Below, piece by piece: positions 25,859-34,870 of a stretch of 64,000 nt of DNA (the first letter of the stretch is position 1; every line of letters begins with the position of its first letter). The position numbers were made by a program, and so were the translations under genes. This DNA comes from Salmonella bongori NCTC 12419 (GTDB lineage Bacteria > Pseudomonadota > Gammaproteobacteria > Enterobacterales > Enterobacteriaceae). The DNA is taken from positions 2,232,001-2,296,000 of the forward strand of contig NC_015761.1 in the NCBI RefSeq assembly GCF_000252995.1. The letters run 5' to 3'. The notes under the pieces are model-generated. The model worked only from the letters and a program-made list of their open reading frames with translations, did not search any database and was not told the origin of the DNA.

Positions 25859-28495
25859 TTACTCGTCAGCGTCATCCGCAACGTCGTCATCGCTTTCCGC
25901 TTCCGGGGCAATATCCTCATCCCCTTCCGCTGCGCTGCCGTCGATAGCGTCGAGTTCTTCGTCGTCTACCGGTTCAGCAACGCGCTGCAGACCCACCACG
26001 TTTTCATCTTCCGCTGTACGAATAAGAATAACGCCCTGGGTATTACGCCCCACCACGCTGATCTCAGATACACGGGTACGCACCAACGTACCAGCATCGG
26101 TGATCATCATAATCTGGTCGCAATCATCTACCTGCACCGCGCCAACCACAGAACCATTGCGCTCGGTCACTTTAATAGAGATCACGCCCTGCGTCGCACG
26201 AGACTTAGTCGGGTACTCGTCCGCCGCCGTACGCTTACCGTAACCGTTTTGCGTTACGGTCAGAATGGCGCCTTCGCCGCGTGGGATAATCAGGGAAACC
26301 ACTTTATCTTCCCCTGCCAGCTTGATGCCACGTACGCCAGTTGCGGTACGGCCCATCGCACGAACGGCGTCTTCTTTGAAGCGCACCACTTTACCGGCGG
26401 CAGAGAACAACATCACTTCGTCAGAACCGGACGTCAGGTCAACGCCAATCAGCTCGTCGCCGTCGTTCAGGTTCACCGCGATAATCCCGGCGGAACGTGG
26501 ACGGCTGAACTCAGTCAGCGCGGTTTTCTTCACCGTACCACTGGCGGTCGCCATAAAGACGTTCACGCCCTCTTCGTACTCGCGTACTGGCAGGATGGCG
26601 GTGATACGTTCGTCAGCTTCCAGCGGCAACAGGTTAACGATCGGGCGACCACGTGCGCCGCGGCTCGCTTCCGGCAGTTGATAAACTTTCATCCAGTACA
26701 GACGACCGCGGCTGGAGAAGCAGAGGATCGTGTCATGGGTGTTGGCCACCAGCAGGCGGTCAATAAAGTCTTCTTCTTTAATACGCGCGGCGGATTTACC
26801 TTTCCCGCCACGGCGCTGAGCTTCGTAATCCGTCAGCGGTTGATACTTGACATACCCCTGGTGAGACAGAGTGACGACAACATCTTCCTGACTGATCAGA
26901 TCTTCGATATTGATATCAGCGCTGTTAGCGGTGATTTCGGTACGACGCGCATCGCCGAACTGTTCACGCACCAGCTCCAGCTCTTCACGAATCACTTCCA
27001 TCAGACGATCGGCGCTGCCCAGAATTTGCAGAAGTTCAGCGATCTGCTCCAGCAACTCTTTGTATTCGTCGAGCAGTTTTTCATGCTCAAGACCGGTCAG
27101 TTTCTGCAAACGCAGATCCAGAATCGCCTGCGCCTGCTGTTCAGTCAGATAGTACAGACCGTCGCGCACGCCAAATTCCGGCTCCAGCCATTCCGGGCGC
27201 GCGGCATCATCACCGGCACGTTCCAGCATCGCCGCAACGTTGCCTAACTGCCACGGTTGTGCGACCAACGCCGCTTTCGCTTCCGCCGGGGTCGGCGCAC
27301 GACGAATCAGTTCGATGATCGGGTCGATATTAGCCAGCGCAACCGCCAGCGCTTCGAGGATATGTGCACGATCGCGCGCTTTACGCAGTTCGAAAATGGT
27401 ACGACGCGTCACCACTTCACGACGGTGGCGAACGAACGCAGAAAGAATATCTTTCAGGTTCATGATCTTCGGCTGACCATGGTGCAATGCCACCATGTTA
27501 ATACCAAAGGAAACTTGCAGTTGGGTCTGGGAGTAGAGATTGTTAAGCACCACTTCGCCCACGGCATCGCGTTTCACTTCAATCACGATGCGCATCCCGT
27601 CTTTGTCAGACTCATCACGCAGCGCACTGATGCCTTCAACGCGTTTTTCTTTCACCAGCTCAGCGATTTTCTCGATCAGGCGCGCTTTGTTCACCTGATA
27701 CGGAATTTCATGCACGATGATGGTTTCACGGCCCGTTTTCGCATCCGCTTCCACTTCCGCGCGGGCGCGGATGTACACTTTGCCGCGACCGGTACGGTAA
27801 GCCTCTTCGATACCGCGACGACCGTTGATAATCGCCGCCGTCGGGAAATCTGGCCCTGGAATATATTCCATCAGCCCTTCAATGCTGATGTCTTCGTTAT
27901 CAATATACGCCAGGCAGCCGTTGATCACTTCCGTCAGGTTGTGCGGCGGAATATTCGTCGCCATACCGACTGCGATACCGGAAGAACCGTTCACCAGCAG
28001 ATTCGGAATTTTGGTCGGCATGACGTCCGGAATTTTTTCCGTACCGTCATAGTTATCCACGAAATCCACCGTCTCTTTTTCGAGATCGGCCATCAGTTCG
28101 TGGGCGATTTTCGCCAGACGGATCTCCGTATAACGCATTGCCGCCGCGGAGTCGCCGTCAATAGAACCGAAGTTACCCTGACCATCCACCAGCATGTAAC
28201 GCAGCGAGAACGGCTGCGCCATACGAACGATGGTGTCATACACTGCGGAATCGCCGTGGGGATGGTATTTACCGATTACGTCACCAACGACACGGGCAGA
28301 TTTTTTATAGGCTTTGTTCCAGTCATTGCCCAATACGTTCATGGCGTAAAGTACGCGACGGTGTACCGGCTTCAGGCCATCTCGGACATCCGGTAGCGCA
28401 CGGCCAACAATGACCGACATCGCATAATCCAGATAAGAGCTCTTCAGCTCCTCCTCAATGTTGACCGGTGTAATTTCTCTCGCAAGGTCGCTCAT
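25859..28495 (-). CDS. gyrA: GyrA, DNA gyrase subunit A
   Basis: Breakage-reunion subunit of gyrase, which introduces negative supercoils. 878 residues: winged-helix/tower domain with catalytic Tyr122 (RY), then a C-terminal six-bladed beta-pinwheel with GyrA-box QRRGGKGKS and an acidic tail. The quinolone-resistance positions are wild type, Ser83 and Asp87 (GDSAVYD). It lies beside rcsC and divergent from ubiG. I recall E. coli having the ato genes between rcsC and gyrA; here there are none. Confidence 0.98.
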   Translation of the reverse strand: MSDLAREITPVNIEEELKSSYLDYAMSVIVGRALPDVRDGLKPVHRRVLYAMNVLGNDWNKAYKKSARVVGDVIGKYHPHGDSAVYDTIVRMAQPFSLRYMLVDGQGNFGSIDGDSAAAMRYTEIRLAKIAHELMADLEKETVDFVDNYDGTEKIPDVMPTKIPNLLVNGSSGIAVGMATNIPPHNLTEVINGCLAYIDNEDISIEGLMEYIPGPDFPTAAIINGRRGIEEAYRTGRGKVYIRARAEVEADAKTGRETIIVHEIPYQVNKARLIEKIAELVKEKRVEGISALRDESDKDGMRIVIEVKRDAVGEVVLNNLYSQTQLQVSFGINMVALHHGQPKIMNLKDILSAFVRHRREVVTRRTIFELRKARDRAHILEALAVALANIDPIIELIRRAPTPAEAKAALVAQPWQLGNVAAMLERAGDDAARPEWLEPEFGVRDGLYYLTEQQAQAILDLRLQKLTGLEHEKLLDEYKELLEQIAELLQILGSADRLMEVIREELELVREQFGDARRTEITANSADINIEDLISQEDVVVTLSHQGYVKYQPLTDYEAQRRGGKGKSAARIKEEDFIDRLLVANTHDTILCFSSRGRLYWMKVYQLPEASRGARGRPIVNLLPLEADERITAILPVREYEEGVNVFMATASGTVKKTALTEFSRPRSAGIIAVNLNDGDELIGVDLTSGSDEVMLFSAAGKVVRFKEDAVRAMGRTATGVRGIKLAGEDKVVSLIIPRGEGAILTVTQNGYGKRTAADEYPTKSRATQGVISIKVTERNGSVVGAVQVDDCDQIMMITDAGTLVRTRVSEISVVGRNTQGVILIRTAEDENVVGLQRVAEPVDDEELDAIDGSAAEGDEDIAPEAESDDDVADDADE

Positions 28496-28641
28496 CTAAC
28501 CGCTATCCCTCTACTGTATCCCGGATTCAAAGGTCGCAAATTATAACACAACCGCGTTGATTGAGGTAAACCAATACCGTTTATTCGCCGGGAATGCCTG
28601 ATATACTTATTCGTCTTGCTAAATAAGGAGTAGAAGCCCCT

Positions 28642-29370
28642 ATGAATGCCGAAAAAGCGCCGGAACGCCATAACGTTGACCATGAAGAAATTGCCAAATT
28701 TGAAGCAGTCGCGTCGCGCTGGTGGGATCTGGAAGGCGAGTTTAAGCCGCTGCACCGAATTAACCCGCTGCGTCTGGGCTATATTGCCGAACGCTCCGGC
28801 GGCTTGTTCGGTAAAAAGGTGCTCGATGTCGGTTGTGGCGGCGGTATTCTGGCGGAGAGCATGGCACGAGAAGGCGCCACCGTTACCGGGCTGGATATGG
28901 GCTTTGAACCTTTGCAGGTCGCCAGACTACACGCACTGGAAAGCAGCATTGAGGTAGAGTATGTGCAGGAGACGGTTGAAGAGCACGCGGCGAAACACGC
29001 TCAGCAGTACGATATCGTCACCTGTATGGAAATGCTGGAGCACGTTCCCGATCCGCGATCGGTCGTCCACGCCTGCGCCCGTCTGGTTAAACCTGGCGGC
29101 GAGGTGTTCTTCTCAACGTTGAACCGCAATGGAAAATCCTGGCTGATGGCGGTCGTCGGTGCGGAATATATTCTGCGCATGGTGCCAAAAGGCACGCACG
29201 ACGTAAAGAAATTCATTAAGCCTGCTGAACTGTTAAGCTGGGTAGATGAAACCGTCCTGAAGGAGCAACATATCACCGGGCTGCACTACAATCCGGTGAC
29301 GAATACGTTCAAACTCGGTCCGGGAGTAGACGTTAACTACATGTTGCATACCCGCGCGCAAAAAGCGTGA
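28642..29370 (+). CDS. ubiG: UbiG, ubiquinone O-methyltransferase
   Basis: Carries out both O-methylations in ubiquinone synthesis using S-adenosylmethionine. 242 residues with SAM motif I VLDVGCGGGILAESMA, motif II MEMLEHVPDP and a membrane-associating insertion region. AAGGAG lies 11 bp upstream of the ATG. Divergent from gyrA, 146 bp apart. Confidence 0.96.
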   Translation: MNAEKAPERHNVDHEEIAKFEAVASRWWDLEGEFKPLHRINPLRLGYIAERSGGLFGKKVLDVGCGGGILAESMAREGATVTGLDMGFEPLQVARLHALESSIEVEYVQETVEEHAAKHAQQYDIVTCMEMLEHVPDPRSVVHACARLVKPGGEVFFSTLNRNGKSWLMAVVGAEYILRMVPKGTHDVKKFIKPAELLSWVDETVLKEQHITGLHYNPVTNTFKLGPGVDVNYMLHTRAQKA

Positions 29371-29592
29371 CACCAAAGAATTTTCCTATAAAAGGTTGCG
29401 TCAGATCAGCGGGCGCAATCTTTCACTTCGATGAAGAAATCAGCACTCGATCAAATTTTGATTTTTTTTTATGGAATGTTGACATCGCCTCTAGCCCTTA
29501 TCAGACGCGCATTTAGCGATTCTTACTCTTTTGCAACCGCAATTTAACGCCAAAATCAACTCTTGTACTCAAAAGAATCCCTACTAGAATAC
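29371..29592. other. ubiG-nrdA intergenic region, upstream part
   Basis: About 220 bp without an ORF or recognisable RNA. In E. coli I recall the autotransporter gene yfaL between ubiG and nrdA. Nothing of it is visible here. Confidence 0.5.
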
Positions 29593-29677
29593 TCACCATA
29601 TAGCGTTTCACTTATCGATCACCCCCTATATATAGTATTTATCCACAGAGTTAGTCACAACGTGGCGTTGTGGATAA
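29593..29677 (+). promoter_or_regulatory. nrdAB regulatory region: NrdR-like boxes and two DnaA boxes
   Basis: Two NrdR-box-like sequences lie at about 29593-29608 (TCACCATATAGCGTTT) and 29623-29638 (CCCCTATATATAGTAT), centres 30 bp apart. Two perfect DnaA boxes TTATCCACA follow, one direct at 29639-29647 and one inverted at 29669-29677. In E. coli nrdAB is repressed by NrdR and regulated by DnaA, so class Ia reductase is tied to nucleotide level and replication. Confidence 0.82.
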
Positions 29678-29726
29678 ATGGGGGATATTTTTTCTTTCAC
29701 GGACAGGTAAACAGGTAGAAAACCAC

Positions 29727-32012
29727 ATGAATCAGAGTCTGCTGGTGACAAAGCGTGACGGCCGTACTGAGCGTATCAATCTCGACAAAATTCATCGCGT
29801 TCTTGATTGGGCGGCAGAAGGACTGAATAACGTATCGGTTTCTCAGGTCGAGCTACGCTCGCATATTCAGTTTTATGATGGGATTAAGACCTCCGATATC
29901 CATGAAACTATTATTAAGGCTGCCGCAGACCTGATCTCTCGCGATGCCCCGGATTATCAATACCTGGCCGCGCGCCTGGCAATTTTCCACCTGCGTAAGA
30001 AAGCCTTCGGCCAGTTTGAGCCGCCAGCGCTCTATCAACATGTGGTAAAAATGGTTGAGCTTGGCAAATACGACAATCATCTGCTGGAAGACTACACGGA
30101 GGAAGAGTTCAAGCAGATGGATTCGTTTATCGTTCACGACCGCGATATGACCTTCTCCTACGCTGCCGTTAAGCAGCTGGAAGGTAAATATCTGGTGCAG
30201 AACCGCGTGACCGGCGAAATCTATGAAAGCGCCCAGTTCCTTTATATCCTGGTCGCCGCCTGCCTGTTTTCTAACTATCCGCGTGAAACACGTCTTGATT
30301 ATGTAAAACGTTTTTACGATGCGGTCTCTACGTTCAAAATCTCACTGCCGACGCCTATTATGTCCGGCGTGCGTACTCCAACCCGTCAGTTTAGCTCCTG
30401 CGTACTGATCGAGTGCGGCGACAGCCTGGATTCCATCAACGCCACCTCCAGCGCTATTGTGAAATACGTTTCCCAGCGCGCGGGGATCGGTATCAACGCC
30501 GGTCGTATTCGCGCGCTGGGCAGCCCAATTCGCGGCGGCGAAGCGTTCCACACTGGTTGTATCCCGTTCTACAAGCACTTCCAGACGGCGGTGAAATCCT
30601 GCTCTCAGGGTGGCGTACGCGGCGGTGCAGCAACGCTGTTCTATCCGATGTGGCATCTGGAAGTGGAAAGTCTGCTGGTGCTGAAAAACAACCGTGGCGT
30701 GGAAGGCAACCGCGTACGTCACATGGATTACGGCGTACAGATCAACAAGCTGATGTACACCCGCCTGCTGAAGGGTGGCGATATTACGCTGTTCAGCCCG
30801 TCCGACGTCCCGGGGCTGTACGATGCATTTTTCGCCGACCAGGACGAATTTGAACGTCTGTATGTGAAATACGAAAACGACGACAGCATCCGCAAGCAGC
30901 GTGTGAAAGCCGTCGAACTGTTCTCGCTGATGATGCAGGAACGTGCCTCTACCGGCCGTATTTATATCCAGAACGTCGACCACTGCAATACTCACAGCCC
31001 GTTCGATCCGGTTGTCGCGCCAGTGCGTCAGTCTAATTTGTGCCTGGAGATCGCCCTGCCGACCAAACCGCTACACGATGTTAACGATGAAAACGGTGAA
31101 ATTGCGTTGTGTACGCTGTCTGCCTTCAACCTGGGCGCCATTAAGACTCTGGATGAGCTGGAAGAGCTGGCCATTCTGGCAGTACGCGCTTTGGATGCTC
31201 TGCTCGATTATCAGGATTACCCGATTCCGGCCGCCAAACGCGGCGCAATGGGCCGTCGTACGCTGGGCATTGGCGTGATTAACTTCGCCTACTGGCTGGC
31301 GAAAAACGGTAAACGTTATTCCGACGGCAGCGCCAATAATCTGACGCATAAAACCTTCGAAGCCATTCAGTACTATCTGCTTAAAGCGTCCAACGAACTG
31401 GCGAAAGAGCAAGGCGCGTGCCCATGGTTCAACGAAACCACCTATGCAAAAGGCATTCTGCCGATCGACACCTACAAAAAAGATCTGGATGCGATCGTCA
31501 ACGAACCACTGCACTATGACTGGGAACAACTGCGTGAATCAATCAAGACCCACGGTTTACGTAACTCGACGCTATCAGCGCTAATGCCGTCTGAAACGTC
31601 GTCCCAGATTTCCAACGCCACCAACGGGATCGAACCCCCGCGCGGCTACGTCAGCATCAAGGCGTCGAAAGACGGTATTCTGCGTCAGGTCGTGCCCGAT
31701 TATGAGCATCTGAAGGACGCTTACGAACTGTTGTGGGAGATGCCGAACAACGACGGTTACCTGCAACTGGTGGGTATTATGCAGAAGTTTATCGACCAGT
31801 CGATTTCCGCCAATACCAACTACGATCCGTCGCGTTTCCCGTCAGGAAAAGTGCCGATGCAGCAGCTGCTGAAAGATTTGCTCACCGCGTATAAGTTTGG
31901 TGTGAAAACTCTGTACTATCAAAATACCCGCGATGGTGCGGAAGATGCGCAGGACGATCTGGCGCCTTCGATTCAGGACGATGGTTGCGAAAGCGGCGCT
32001 TGTAAGATTTGA
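29727..32012 (+). CDS. nrdA: NrdA, class Ia ribonucleotide reductase alpha subunit
   Basis: Catalytic subunit that reduces ribonucleoside diphosphates under aerobic conditions. 761 residues from the ATG at 29727 (MNQSLLVTKRDG). A 19-codon upstream extension would run across the inverted DnaA box and is rejected. An N-terminal ATP-cone for allosteric control is present, the active-site cysteine motif NLCLEI is visible, and the redox-active C-terminal pair is Cys754/Cys759 (CESGACKI). It is followed by nrdB and yfaE. Confidence 0.97.
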   Translation: MNQSLLVTKRDGRTERINLDKIHRVLDWAAEGLNNVSVSQVELRSHIQFYDGIKTSDIHETIIKAAADLISRDAPDYQYLAARLAIFHLRKKAFGQFEPPALYQHVVKMVELGKYDNHLLEDYTEEEFKQMDSFIVHDRDMTFSYAAVKQLEGKYLVQNRVTGEIYESAQFLYILVAACLFSNYPRETRLDYVKRFYDAVSTFKISLPTPIMSGVRTPTRQFSSCVLIECGDSLDSINATSSAIVKYVSQRAGIGINAGRIRALGSPIRGGEAFHTGCIPFYKHFQTAVKSCSQGGVRGGAATLFYPMWHLEVESLLVLKNNRGVEGNRVRHMDYGVQINKLMYTRLLKGGDITLFSPSDVPGLYDAFFADQDEFERLYVKYENDDSIRKQRVKAVELFSLMMQERASTGRIYIQNVDHCNTHSPFDPVVAPVRQSNLCLEIALPTKPLHDVNDENGEIALCTLSAFNLGAIKTLDELEELAILAVRALDALLDYQDYPIPAAKRGAMGRRTLGIGVINFAYWLAKNGKRYSDGSANNLTHKTFEAIQYYLLKASNELAKEQGACPWFNETTYAKGILPIDTYKKDLDAIVNEPLHYDWEQLRESIKTHGLRNSTLSALMPSETSSQISNATNGIEPPRGYVSIKASKDGILRQVVPDYEHLKDAYELLWEMPNNDGYLQLVGIMQKFIDQSISANTNYDPSRFPSGKVPMQQLLKDLLTAYKFGVKTLYYQNTRDGAEDAQDDLAPSIQDDGCESGACKI

Positions 32013-32020
32013 TGATCAAT

Positions 32021-32104
32021 TGCCGGATGGCGCTTCGCTTATCCGGCCTGCAATACCGCGATGAATTTGTAGGCCGGATAAGCCGTTCACGCCGCCATCC
32101 GGCA
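32021..32104. repeat. REP pair (BIME) between nrdA and nrdB
   Basis: GCCGGATGGCGCTTCGC / TATCCGGCC at 32021-32050 and the opposite unit AGGCCGGATAAGCC / GCCGCCATCCGGC at 32070-32104, inside the operon. It could stabilise upstream nrdA mRNA and modulate the alpha:beta ratio. Confidence 0.9.
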
Positions 32105-32130
32105 TTACACTCCAGACAGGATCCATTTCA

Positions 32131-33261
32131 ATGGCATATACCACTTTTTCACAGACGAAAAACGATCAGCTCAAAGAGCCGATGTTCTTTGGCCAGCCGG
32201 TCAACGTGGCGCGCTACGACCAGCAGAAATATGACATCTTCGAAAAACTGATCGAAAAACAGCTCTCTTTCTTCTGGCGTCCGGAAGAGGTCGACGTCTC
32301 CCGCGACCGTATCGACTATCAGGCGTTGCCGGAGCACGAAAAGCATATCTTCATCAGCAACCTCAAGTACCAGACTCTTCTGGATTCCATCCAGGGGCGG
32401 AGTCCGAACGTGGCCTTGCTGCCGCTCATCTCCATCCCGGAGCTGGAGACGTGGGTAGAAACCTGGGCATTTTCCGAGACGATTCATTCGCGCTCTTATA
32501 CGCATATCATTCGTAACATCGTCAACGATCCGGCGGTCGTTTTTGACGATATCGTGACCAATGCGCAAATTCAGAAGCGCGCCGAAGGCATCTCCGCCTA
32601 CTACGATGAACTTATCGAGATGACCAGCTATTGGCATCTGCTCGGCGAAGGCACGCACACAGTGAACGGCAAAACGATTACCGTGAGCCTGCGCGAACTC
32701 AAGAAAAAGCTCTATCTGTGCCTGATGAGCGTCAATGCGCTTGAAGCCATTCGCTTTTATGTCAGCTTCGCCTGCTCTTTCGCATTTGCCGAGCGTGAAC
32801 TGATGGAAGGCAATGCCAAAATCATTCGCCTGATCGCCCGTGACGAAGCTCTGCATCTGACTGGTACGCAACACATGTTGAACCTGTTGCGTAGCGGCGT
32901 GGACGATCCGGAGATGGCGGAAATTGCCGAAGAGTGTAAACAGGAATGTTATGACCTGTTTGTACAGGCAGCGCAGCAGGAAAAAGAGTGGGCAGACTAT
33001 TTATTCCGGGATGGTTCGATGATCGGCCTGAATAAAGATATTCTGTGTCAATACGTTGAATATATCACCAATATTCGTATGCAGGCGGTAGGGCTGGATC
33101 TACCGTTCCAGACTCGCTCCAACCCGATCCCGTGGATCAATACCTGGCTGGTGTCCGATAACGTTCAGGTTGCGCCACAGGAAGTGGAAGTTAGCTCTTA
33201 TCTGGTCGGACAAATCGATTCGGAAGTCGATACCGACGATCTGAGCAATTTCCAGCTCTGA
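32131..33261 (+). CDS. nrdB: NrdB, class Ia ribonucleotide reductase beta subunit
   Basis: Carries the diiron-tyrosyl radical cofactor. 376 residues. Counting Met, the ligands and radical site are Asp85, Glu116, His119 and Tyr123 (ETIHSRSYTH), with the second cluster half around RDEALHLTGTQH. The C-terminal tail ending SNFQL binds NrdA. Its last base is shared with the first base of yfaE (TGATG). Confidence 0.97.
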   Translation: MAYTTFSQTKNDQLKEPMFFGQPVNVARYDQQKYDIFEKLIEKQLSFFWRPEEVDVSRDRIDYQALPEHEKHIFISNLKYQTLLDSIQGRSPNVALLPLISIPELETWVETWAFSETIHSRSYTHIIRNIVNDPAVVFDDIVTNAQIQKRAEGISAYYDELIEMTSYWHLLGEGTHTVNGKTITVSLRELKKKLYLCLMSVNALEAIRFYVSFACSFAFAERELMEGNAKIIRLIARDEALHLTGTQHMLNLLRSGVDDPEMAEIAEECKQECYDLFVQAAQQEKEWADYLFRDGSMIGLNKDILCQYVEYITNIRMQAVGLDLPFQTRSNPIPWINTWLVSDNVQVAPQEVEVSSYLVGQIDSEVDTDDLSNFQL

Positions 33262-33515
33262 TGGGACGCGTCACGCTGCGCATCACTGGCACACAACTGC
33301 TGTGCCAGGATGAACACCCTTCTCTGCTGGCCGCGCTGGAATCGCATAACGTTAAGGTGGAGTATCAGTGCCGTGAGGGATATTGTGGTTCCTGTCGCAC
33401 ACGACTGGTCGCCGGACAGGTAGACTGGCTGACCGAGCCACTGGCCTTCATCCAGCCAGGGGAAATTTTGCCCTGCTGTTGCAGGGCAAAGGGTGATATC
33501 GAAATTGAAATGTAA
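33261..33515 (+). CDS. yfaE: YfaE, ferredoxin maintaining the NrdB diiron cofactor
   Basis: 84-residue [2Fe-2S] ferredoxin that delivers electrons for assembly and repair of the NrdB diferric-tyrosyl cofactor. Cluster ligands are Cys37, Cys42 and Cys45 (CREGYCGSC) and a cysteine of the CCC run at 72-74. It starts at the nrdB stop, as expected for a coupled partner. It ends only 3 bp from the convergent MFS gene. Confidence 0.95.
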   Translation: MGRVTLRITGTQLLCQDEHPSLLAALESHNVKVEYQCREGYCGSCRTRLVAGQVDWLTEPLAFIQPGEILPCCCRAKGDIEIEM

Positions 33516-33518
33516 GGG

Positions 33519-34709
33519 TTAGTGCACTTCGTGTGCGCTAACTAACGGCATCGTGCCGCGACGTTTCATCTGCACGATATACAACGCGCCGGCCAGCATG
33601 ACCAGCACCGCCCCTACCAGATAAATCGCCCGATAGCCCACGCCTTCGACCATTAATCCCATCACGAATGCCCCCAGTGCCAGTCCTGCATCCATCGCAT
33701 TAAAGAACAGCGAGTTCGCCACGCCGATTTTATGTGGTTCTACCGAGCTGATAATCTGTGTCTGGAAGATAGGTGTCACTGAACCGTAACCGATACCAAT
33801 CAAGGCGCCGGACAGGATCATCATCACGCTGCCGTGGGTATACCCCAGCACGACCAGACCAACGGTAAAGGCCAGCAGGCAAGGATAGACTACGTATTTC
33901 GGCCCTTTTTTGTCACAGACGTTGCCAGTAAAGGCGCGGCAAATCATCAGAAAAATGGCGTAGCACAGCAGGAAGTTACTGGCGGCCGCCATGAGATCCA
34001 GTTCACGAGCGTACAACGCAAGAAATGCGGAAACCCCGGCATAAGAGAAGGTCATAAAGAAAGTCACCAACGCAAACGGCATTGCGGCTTTATCGAACAT
34101 AGCAGAGAAACCGAGCTTCGGCTGCGAGCCATCAGCATGGCGAATTACCGGAGGGACAGCCACAATCAGGCAAAGCACAATTCCTAATAACGCCACGCCG
34201 GTACAGAGCCAGAATGCAGCAGCGAACGCGTTCCAGCGGGCCATATTAAGCCCAATCCACGGACCGACCACCATCGCAAGGCCCATCGCTAAAGAGAAAA
34301 AGCTGATGCCCTCTCCACGTCGGGAGGCCGGAATCAACCGCGCTGAAATTGTTCCTTTTACCGTGGTAATAACACCAAACGTAATTCCATGAAGCACGCG
34401 GATAAAGAGCAGCGACTCAATAGAATGGCAAACCGGATACAGCGCGGTAATCACCAAAAAGGCCAGAGAAGAGAGCACCAGAATCTTTTTATTTGAATAT
34501 TTTCCCACCCACTGTCCAGCAAATGGCCGAATAACAATTGCCGCAACCAGGAAACAGGTCACTAGTAAGCCAGCCTTATCTGCAGTGGCGTGCAGGCGAT
34601 CAGCGATATAGATCGGTAATAAGGTCAACAGTACATAAAAGACAAAAAAGATGATAAAGCTGACTATGGTTATTGCCCAAAAATCCTTCGTCCATAATTT
34701 TTCTTTCAT
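33519..34709 (-). CDS. MFS transporter of unknown substrate
   Basis: 396-residue major facilitator protein with about twelve predicted spans. The MFS loop 2-3 motif is present as GQWVGKYSNKKIL and a second copy appears as GNVCDKKGPKY after span 8. A GTG start nine codons upstream is possible. I prefer the ATG at 34709 (MKEKLWTKDFW), where the hydrophobic part follows directly. It is divergent from a LysR gene that probably controls it. I recall the same pair at this place in S. Typhimurium (STM2280/STM2281), but no substrate is known to me. Confidence 0.85.
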   Translation of the reverse strand: MKEKLWTKDFWAITIVSFIIFFVFYVLLTLLPIYIADRLHATADKAGLLVTCFLVAAIVIRPFAGQWVGKYSNKKILVLSSLAFLVITALYPVCHSIESLLFIRVLHGITFGVITTVKGTISARLIPASRRGEGISFFSLAMGLAMVVGPWIGLNMARWNAFAAAFWLCTGVALLGIVLCLIVAVPPVIRHADGSQPKLGFSAMFDKAAMPFALVTFFMTFSYAGVSAFLALYARELDLMAAASNFLLCYAIFLMICRAFTGNVCDKKGPKYVVYPCLLAFTVGLVVLGYTHGSVMMILSGALIGIGYGSVTPIFQTQIISSVEPHKIGVANSLFFNAMDAGLALGAFVMGLMVEGVGYRAIYLVGAVLVMLAGALYIVQMKRRGTMPLVSAHEVH

Positions 34710-34870
34710 TCTTAACGACCCGTTCAGATGGCGCACGCAGGCAACGCTCAGCTCAACTGAACACCTAACAGGTGCGTCAAAATGTGATGTATTCGATAGA
34801 ACGGCAGTATAAACAAGCGCACTCTATTAGAGAAATTAATCGTTTTAATTATATTAATTAGGTTTTACTA
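34710..34870. promoter_or_regulatory. Divergent MFS/LysR control region
   Basis: 161 bp holding both promoters. A perfect palindrome CTCTATTAGAG lies at 34822-34832, next to an AT-rich stretch (34835-34861) with repeated ATTAAT and TTAATTA elements. Such interrupted dyads are typical of LysR-type binding regions. No specific consensus can be assigned. Confidence 0.5.

Noticed and set aside
27257..28396. 379-codon open frame antisense to gyrA (and a 332-codon one at 26249-27247)
   Set aside because: They lie wholly inside gyrA on the other strand, have a His/Arg/Phe-rich composition typical of antisense shadows of biased coding sequence, and no ribosome site or domain.
25859..28495. Quinolone-resistance change in gyrA
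   Set aside because: Ser83 and Asp87 are both wild type.
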